Shown here: in pieces, positions 13,229-17,159 of the stretch
Layout of the letters: each line of letters begins with the position of its first letter
How positions within the stretch are numbered: the stretch's first letter is position 1
NCBI GenBank assembly: GCA_029934695.1
Contig: JAOZLU010000016.1
Coordinates: 1 to 17,159, forward strand
Length of the DNA: 17,159 bases
Direction of reading: 5' to 3'
Source: Desulfobacterales bacterium
GTDB taxonomy: Bacteria; Desulfobacterota; Desulfobacteria; Desulfobacterales; 4be13
The notes under the pieces: generated by a model
What the model saw: only the letters and a program-made list of their open reading frames with translations
What the model was told of the DNA's origin: nothing
The model's database searches: none
Made by a program: the position numbers and the translations under genes

Positions 13229-13453
13229 ATATTATTCTGATTATAAGGGATGCGGGGAGGCTGCAATTTCAGAGCGTCACACGCCGACATATCTCACACA
13301 GAGACACAGAGAACACAGAGAAAAGGCGCAGAGGATAAAAGCGGGCACATTTATGCCCGGCTTCCGGGTCGGACAGCCCAGCCGGTATCTGACTCAGTAA
13401 TTTCAGCAGGTTGTACTCTCCCCTCCCCGCATCCGTTATAATCAGATATTATT
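13229..13453. mobile_element. MITE-like element with terminal inverted repeats and 8-bp target duplication
   Basis: The element itself spans 13237-13445 (209 bp). Its ends, 13237-13260 and 13422-13445, are reverse complements with one mismatch in 24 bases, each starting ctgattataa. It is bordered by the same 8 bases, atattatt, at 13229-13236 and 13446-13453, a perfect target-site duplication. It has no transposase and must be mobilised in trans. The interior holds a cacagagacacagagaacac stretch common in environmental bacterial genomes and a palindrome gcgggcacatttatgcccg. A related inverted copy is at 16022-16200 and a lone end at 8960-8983. The 8-bp duplication should help find the parent insertion sequence family. 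Confidence 0.85.
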
Positions 13454-13496
13454 TAATATGGACAATTCTATACCATTATAAAAGCCGGATGTGAAT

Positions 13497-14066
13497 ATGT
13501 CGCAAGTTTTAATCATAGACAACAGCAGGTGGTTCGTGTCAGCGGCTGCCAGGAAAATAGAGACAACGGCATTGAACCTGAAGGTTAAATCGGTCCAATC
13601 CTATTCTGAGACAGTCAGGCTGATGAATGATGAGTTTTTTGTCGCTTTTGTGGGGCTTTGTCTCAAAGATACCCTGATGCACAATTGTGGATTTTGTTCT
13701 CTCAAAAAATATACCTGCCATTGTTTTCACAGGAAAATTTGATGATAATATCCGGAATAATATTTTATTCAGGAAAATCGTTGATTACGTTCTGAAAAGA
13801 GACCTCACAGTCTTGATTATATTATTTCCCTTATCAGACGCATTAAACGAAATCAGTCAATCAAAGTTCTTGTTGCTGATGATTCTTCAATTGCCAGAAA
13901 AAATATTTGCGGATTGTTAAAAGTACATCAGTATAAGGTGTTTGAAGCCTGCGATGGAAATGATGCCTGCAGGATTTTGGATGAACACCTGATAGCAGAA
14001 TGCAAAAACAAAAACAAAAGCTCCTGTCCTCTATCCTTATTTTATAGTTACATTTTAACTACAATG
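13497..14066 (+). pseudogene. Frameshifted relic of a tandem-receiver (PleD-like) response regulator
   Basis: Three reading frames in series rebuild two receiver domains. Frame one (from ATG 13497) gives MSQVLIIDNSRWFVSAAARK and continues to VAFVGLCLKDT. After a shift near 13675-13686, IVDFVLSKNIPAIVFTGKFD and IVDYVLKRD follow. A single missing base near 13805 then restores HSLDYIISLIRRIKRNQSIK and VLVADDSSIARKNICGLLKV, the start of a second receiver with its acidic DD pair. The frame breaks off after LDEHLIAE and ends at a stop at 14064-14066. This pattern matches two-receiver regulators that usually end in a GGDEF diguanylate cyclase; no GGDEF sequence remains before der. The start lies 44 bases past the MITE duplication. 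Clearly non-functional as a whole. Confidence 0.8.
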
Positions 14067-14097
14067 TGATTGTATAGGAAAAATTTAAAAATGGCTG

Positions 14098-14127
14098 TTG
14101 ACAAAAATGATTATATCAGAGTAGAAT
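14098..14127 (+). promoter_or_regulatory. Sigma70-type promoter of der
   Basis: A perfect -35 TTGACA (14098-14103), an 18-base spacer and TAGAAT (14122-14127) predict a transcript start near 14134. This places any start codon before that point, including one at 14126, outside the message. Confidence 0.65.
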
Positions 14128-14184
14128 GATTTTTTTATGGATAGTAATGACAGCTTTTTATTTAAGAAGAAAAATTCGGCTCGG

Positions 14185-14206
14185 AGTGCAAAGCCTGCTT
14201 TGCACT
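14185..14206. repeat. Perfect 9-bp hairpin in the der leader
   Basis: agtgcaaag (14185-14193) pairs with ctttgcact (14198-14206) around cctg. Sequence cggagtgcaaagc is shared with 12935-12947, upstream of the transporter. It lies in the predicted untranslated leader, 36 bases before the der start, and could affect translation or be a dispersed repeat. Confidence 0.6.
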
Positions 14207-14242
14207 TGTATGAGCAGAGACTATGGAATGAATAATCATACA

Positions 14243-15592
14243 ATGAAACCTGTTGTCGCAATTGTGGGAAGGCCCAATGTGGGCAAATCCTCTTTTTTTA
14301 ATCGTGTCACCCGGACAAGAGATGCCATTGTGGATAATCTCCCCGGGGTCACGCGGGATCGGAATTATGGCAATGTCAATTGGGATGGTGTTAAATTTAC
14401 GCTGATTGATACCGGCGGATTTATAGAAAATGATGCAGATAATTTTGCACATCATATCCGTTTCCAGATACGTCAGGCCATAGAAGACGCTGATGTTATT
14501 GTCCTTATGCTGGACGGCAAAGGCGGAATTTCCCCTTTTGACGCGGATATTATCGAAATGCTTCGCTCCCCCCTCACAAAGCCGGTTTTTTATGCAGTCA
14601 ATAAAATAGACGGCTTTGAACAGGAGGTGAATCTTTACGATTTCTATGCCCTTGGCGTGGAAAATCTGTACCCTGTTTCAGCGGAACACGGCTATGGTAT
14701 AACGGATTTTTTGGATGATCTGGTACGGGCACTTCCTGAATCTGTTCCGGAGCCGTCTGAAGAAATGATCCGCGTGGCCGTTGTGGGCAAACCGAATGCC
14801 GGAAAATCCTCTCTGATAAACCGTATTTTGGGAGAAAATCGCCTGGTGGTCAGTCATGTACCGGGAACCACGCGGGATGCCATTGACTCGGTCTGCAATA
14901 TTGACGGGAAATCCTATCTTTTTATCGATACAGCAGGCATCCGACGAAAAGGGCGGGTGTCAAAAAAGCTTGAAAAGTTTTCCATTATCAAAGCTTTGAG
15001 GAGCCTTGACAGATGCGATGTGGCCCTGATTGTCATGGATGCGGATGAGGGAATCACAGATCAGGATATCAGTATCGCTGGTTATGCTTATGAGCGCGGG
15101 TGCGGCTGCATCCTGCTGCTGAACAAATGGGACATCATTGAAAAAGACAGTAAGACTGCCCAGAAGTTCTATGAACGGCTGAGAATGGAAGCAAAATTTT
15201 TAAGCTTCGCACCGGCCATGACCATTTCAGCGCTCACCGGGCAAAGGGTTCAGAAAATTTTCAATCTTGTTGATGAGGTTTACGGTCAGTACGCCACACG
15301 GATCGGGACTGGCCCGTTGAACAAAATTTTGGAACGGGCGACTGGAAAAAATGAACCGTCGCTTCACAGGGGAAGGCGGATCAAATTTTATTACGCAACC
15401 CAGGTTTCTGCAAAACCGCCGACCTTTGTCTGTTTTGCAAACTTTCCTGAAGCTGTCCATTTTTCCTATAAAAGATATCTGATCAACCAGATTCGTGAAG
15501 GCACTGGTCTTGACAAAACCCTAATCCGGATTATCTTCCGCAAGCGAACGGGTCGGCTGAAATTTGATAAAAAAGTCAGGCGAACAAAGTGA
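14243..15592 (+). CDS. der: Der (EngA) double-domain ribosome-assembly GTPase
   Basis: A 449-aa essential GTPase that binds and helps mature the 50S ribosomal subunit in the cytoplasm. The first G domain has the P-loop GRPNVGKS (9-16), DTGGF (56-60) and NKID; the second has GKPNAGKS (182-189), DTAGI and NKWD. A KH-like C-terminal domain follows (HRGRRIKFYYATQVSAKPPTFVCFANFPEAVHFSYKRYLINQIRE). Length and domain order are normal and no key motif is missing. I start at ATG 14243 (MKPVVAIVGRPNVGKS), where family members begin. ATG 14228, five codons earlier, is possible; a longer version from 14126 would begin inside the promoter. Neither start has a strong ribosome site. It has its own promoter and is followed by a hairpin and a rarA remnant. 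Confidence 0.97.
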   Translation: MKPVVAIVGRPNVGKSSFFNRVTRTRDAIVDNLPGVTRDRNYGNVNWDGVKFTLIDTGGFIENDADNFAHHIRFQIRQAIEDADVIVLMLDGKGGISPFDADIIEMLRSPLTKPVFYAVNKIDGFEQEVNLYDFYALGVENLYPVSAEHGYGITDFLDDLVRALPESVPEPSEEMIRVAVVGKPNAGKSSLINRILGENRLVVSHVPGTTRDAIDSVCNIDGKSYLFIDTAGIRRKGRVSKKLEKFSIIKALRSLDRCDVALIVMDADEGITDQDISIAGYAYERGCGCILLLNKWDIIEKDSKTAQKFYERLRMEAKFLSFAPAMTISALTGQRVQKIFNLVDEVYGQYATRIGTGPLNKILERATGKNEPSLHRGRRIKFYYATQVSAKPPTFVCFANFPEAVHFSYKRYLINQIREGTGLDKTLIRIIFRKRTGRLKFDKKVRRTK

Positions 15593-15632
15593 AATGCAGG
15601 GTTGGTGGAGCGAAGCGGAACCCACCTGCATT
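15593..15632. repeat. Hairpin repeat directly after der
   Basis: aatgcagg (15593-15600) pairs with cctgcatt (15625-15632), with an inner ggtgg ... ccacc stem around agcgaagcgg. It abuts the der stop codon. The inner ggtggagcgaagcgg motif is a dispersed repeat seen in many bacterial genomes. No T-run follows, so it is at best a weak terminator. It may mark the breakpoint that removed the front of rarA. Confidence 0.6.
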
Positions 15633-15916
15633 CCGGGTATTTTAAGGACACGGTCAGGGAAATCATTAAACACTCAGGATCGCTCCCGGTCCCTTTTCAT
15701 ATACGGAATGCTCCCACAGGCATGATGAAATATCTCGGATATGGCAGGGACTATAAATACGCACACGATTATGAAGACGTATTTATTTCTCAGACTTATC
15801 TGCCGGAAACGCTGGAAGATCAGCGTTTCTACTTTCCCACAGAAAGAGGTTACGAAAAAAAAATAAAACAGAGACTTGACAAGTGGCGCAACTTAGAATA
15901 TCAGGAGAAAAAATAA
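15602..15916 (+). pseudogene. rarA: C-terminal remnant of replication-associated recombination ATPase RarA (MgsA)
   Basis: From about 15638 the translation matches only the last 90 or so residues of RarA/MgsA: LPVPFHIRNAPTGMMKYLGYG, YKYAHDYEDVFISQTYLPE and FYFPTERGYEKKIKQRL. Intact RarA has about 430-450 residues with an N-terminal AAA+ ATPase, entirely absent here since der ends at 15592. The first dozen codons come from the hairpin repeat and use TTG as start. The remaining reading frame is open and well conserved, so truncation may be recent. The full gene may lie elsewhere or be lost. The tail alone should lack ATPase and tetramer function. Its stop overlaps the next ATG as TAATG. Confidence 0.8.
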
Positions 15917-16122
15917 TGGAGAATAAGGCATCCTTTATATATATAAACCAAAAAGTAGTTTACACTTTTTCTGACCTGCGGAACAACTTTACAGGTCATT
16001 CAGAACGATTGCAAAATTCTGCTGATTATAACGGATTCAGGGGAGGGCATAACCTGCTGAAATTACTGAGCCGGATATCGGCAGTTCTGTCCGGGCTGTC
16101 CGGACATAGGTGCCCGGCATAA
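15916..16122 (+). CDS. Small ORF coupled to the rarA remnant, back half within a MITE copy
   Basis: A 68-aa ORF beginning MENKASFIYINQKVVYTF. Its ATG overlaps the rarA stop (TAATG) and GGAG lies 8 bases upstream, both suggesting genuine translation. I do not recognise the protein. From about residue 37 the coding sequence is the MITE copy that starts at 16022, so the original gene was probably longer and cut by that insertion. It may be a dead fragment. Confidence 0.35.
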   Translation: MENKASFIYINQKVVYTFSDLRNNFTGHSERLQNSADYNGFRGGHNLLKLLSRISAVLSGLSGHRCPA

Positions 16123-16200
16123 ATTTTTATGTGCCCGCCCTGCCCTGCGCCTTGTCTTTGTGCCCTCTGTGCCTTTGTGTGAGATATCGGGCGTATGACG
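16022..16200. mobile_element. Second, inverted and decayed MITE copy
   Basis: Reading forward, 16022-16200 aligns with the reverse complement of 13270-13445. Shared landmarks are ctgattataacggat, aacctgctgaaattactgag, a gcataaa...tgtgcccgc palindrome, the ctgtg-rich stretch and gtgagatat. The far inverted repeat is unrecognisable after about 16213 and no target duplication is visible, so this copy is older or truncated. The rest of the gap to 16360 holds the likely promoter of the next gene. Confidence 0.75.
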
Positions 16201-16266
16201 GCTGAGATTAAAATGCTCGGGCACTTAAACGTCATCAATTTTTTTTTATGCGAAATGAAAAAAAGA

Positions 16267-16295
16267 TTGCCAAAACGAAAAATAAACCGTATTTC
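16267..16295 (+). promoter_or_regulatory. Possible promoter of the H1-like gene
   Basis: TTGCCA (16267-16272) and TATTTC (16290-16295) are 17 bases apart in an A-rich region 65 bases before the start codon. The -10 match is modest. Confidence 0.35.
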
Positions 16296-16360
16296 TCCAG
16301 AAAGAAAATGGAACAGCGTATCATCAATAATTTAAATTTAACGAAAGGTGTGAAGCGATT

Positions 16361-17050
16361 ATGAAGAAAGAAAAAGGAAAGAAGAGCAATGCCCAGTTGA
16401 TCATAGGAACCCTGCTGACGGGCAAAACGTTGAGATCGAGGGATATTTCCGATATGGTCCTCAAAAAAACAGGCAGGGAAATCAAGGTTCAGGATGTCGC
16501 AAGTATGCTCTCCAGAATCAGTGACAGTAAGAAATGCGACCTGGGCTTTTTTATTGAGAGGAAGCAGGTGGGGAACGGCTTTGTCTATCACATGGTCAAA
16601 GAAGCTCTCAAACTCTCGGAAGAAAAAGCTTACGGCCTGACGCTGAAAACTGGAAAGGAAAGGTATTCGATTGATCAGGCCCAGAAAGATTTTCCCGGGC
16701 TGGCGAAATATGTCAAGGGTGGGTCCAAGCCCAAACCCAAACTCAAATCCAAATCAAAGCCCAAGGCTGCGAAGCCTGCTCCCGCTAAAGCGGCGAAACC
16801 TGCTGTTAAAGCGGCAAAACCTGCTGTTAAAGCGGCGAAACCTGCTGTAAAAGCGGCAAAACCTGCTGTTAAAGCGGCAAAACCTGTTGCAAAACCCGTA
16901 AAAAAGCAGGCAAGCCCGGTTAAAAAGCAGCCTGTTTCTGCGCCTGTTCTGGAGCTTGCTGACCTTGAAAAGCTGGTTGCCAAGATAATTCAGGAGAAGT
17001 TTGAGGGCTTAAACCTCAAGGTATCTTTCAAGATGGACGATGAAGATTAG
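16361..17050 (+). CDS. Protein with winged-helix-like N-terminus and histone H1-like KAAKPAV tail
   Basis: A 229-aa protein in three parts. Residues 1-120 are compact and winged-helix-like (TLRSRDISDMVLKKTG, VQDVASMLSRISDSK, GFFIERKQVGNGFVYHMVKE). Residues 121-200 are a lysine/alanine/proline tail containing five 7-residue units of the AAKPAVK type (144-178), preceded by KPKPKLKSKSKPK. A short acidic helix ends the protein (LADLEKLVAKIIQEKFEGLN to MDDED). Such tails resemble eukaryotic histone H1 and bacterial AlgP/HctB-like proteins, which bind DNA by charge. I infer a nucleoid-associated or regulatory DNA-binding protein. AAAGGTG lies 10 bases before the ATG. The repeat number is likely to vary between strains. 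The gene name is unknown. Confidence 0.8.
   Translation: MKKEKGKKSNAQLIIGTLLTGKTLRSRDISDMVLKKTGREIKVQDVASMLSRISDSKKCDLGFFIERKQVGNGFVYHMVKEALKLSEEKAYGLTLKTGKERYSIDQAQKDFPGLAKYVKGGSKPKPKLKSKSKPKAAKPAPAKAAKPAVKAAKPAVKAAKPAVKAAKPAVKAAKPVAKPVKKQASPVKKQPVSAPVLELADLEKLVAKIIQEKFEGLNLKVSFKMDDED
16790..16894. repeat. Five 21-bp tandem repeats in the H1-like gene
   Basis: Units start at 16790, 16811, 16832, 16853 and 16874, each beginning gcggc(g/a)aaacctg. They differ at only one to four positions, and each encodes AAKPAVK or a close variant. Length changes would stay in frame. Confidence 0.95.
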
Positions 17051-17109
17051 TGAAACGGTTCGCTATACCCTTTTGTCATTTTTAGCGTTTTCAGGTAAGG
17101 GCGACCGCA

Positions 17110-17159
17110 GATGCTCGCCTGGGATTGACTGATGCTCGCCTGGGATTGACAAATCCCAG
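17110..17159. repeat. 21-bp tandem pair ending in a GGATT-loop-AATCC hairpin
   Basis: gatgctcgcctgggattgac occurs at 17110-17129 and 17131-17150. The second copy forms an 8-bp hairpin, ctgggatt (17140-17147) with aatcccag (17152-17159), loop gaca, running to the window edge. It belongs to the same hairpin family as 1-18 and 11830-11875. The preceding 17051-17109 shows nothing else. Confidence 0.75.

Noticed and set aside
13087..13290. 67-aa minus-strand frame containing RVFYFLGKSLTQTVDELART
   Set aside because: It looks somewhat protein-like but starts inside the MITE, has no ribosome site, and I recognise no family.
14126..14242. Extended N-terminus of Der from 14126
   Set aside because: Its start lies in the -10 box of the predicted promoter and the extension passes through a hairpin repeat.
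16790..16894. Tandem 21-bp units as a CRISPR array
   Set aside because: No spacers; the units are contiguous and coding.
16675..16983. Alanine/glycine-rich minus-strand frame
   Set aside because: It is the reverse reading of the KAAKPAV repeats.

Overview
The window looks like an accessory, repeat-rich stretch of a Gram-negative, probably deltaproteobacterial (Desulfobacterales-like) chromosome. This placement is an inference from style: stand-alone CHASE2 and CHAT proteins, many dispersed hairpin repeats, a MITE, and a housekeeping der gene. No marker gene allows a firmer name.

Region 1 (77-5510, minus strand) is a compact four-gene operon behind a good sigma70-type promoter. It encodes an 826-aa protein with two GHKL ATPase modules (an N-terminal Hsp90/MutL/MORC-like domain and a C-terminal histidine kinase with an intact H-box), then a stand-alone receiver protein, an HNH nuclease, and a gamma-class N6-adenine DNA methyltransferase. 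Gaps and overlaps are only a few bases. The operon looks AT-richer than its neighbours. It reads like a restriction-modification or anti-phage island under phosphorelay control, and is the best candidate here for an undescribed system.

Region 2 (5543-11775, minus strand) holds a membrane/periplasmic set: a stand-alone CHASE2 sensor, a secreted FecR/DUF928-like protein, a small PD-(D/E)XK-like protein whose catalytic E-x-K appears lost, and a secreted TPR-CHAT protein with an intact His-Cys dyad. A scar of a second CHASE2 gene (its two ends joined, middle deleted) lies just beyond the CHAT gene. Repeats have shaped this region: a 27-bp direct repeat splits the CHASE2/FecR junction, and the CHAT gene carries two exact in-frame tandem duplications.

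Region 3 (11830-14127) contains an EamA/DMT transporter that probably starts at TTG, a MITE with terminal inverted repeats and a perfect 8-bp target duplication, and a frameshifted relic of a tandem-receiver (PleD-like) regulator.

Region 4 (14098-17159, plus strand) has a promoter and intact der, a C-terminal remnant of rarA, a small coupled ORF that runs into a second, inverted MITE copy, and a 229-aa protein with a winged-helix-like N-terminus and a histone-H1-like KAAKPAV repeat tail. The window starts and ends in members of the same GGATT-loop-AATCC hairpin family.
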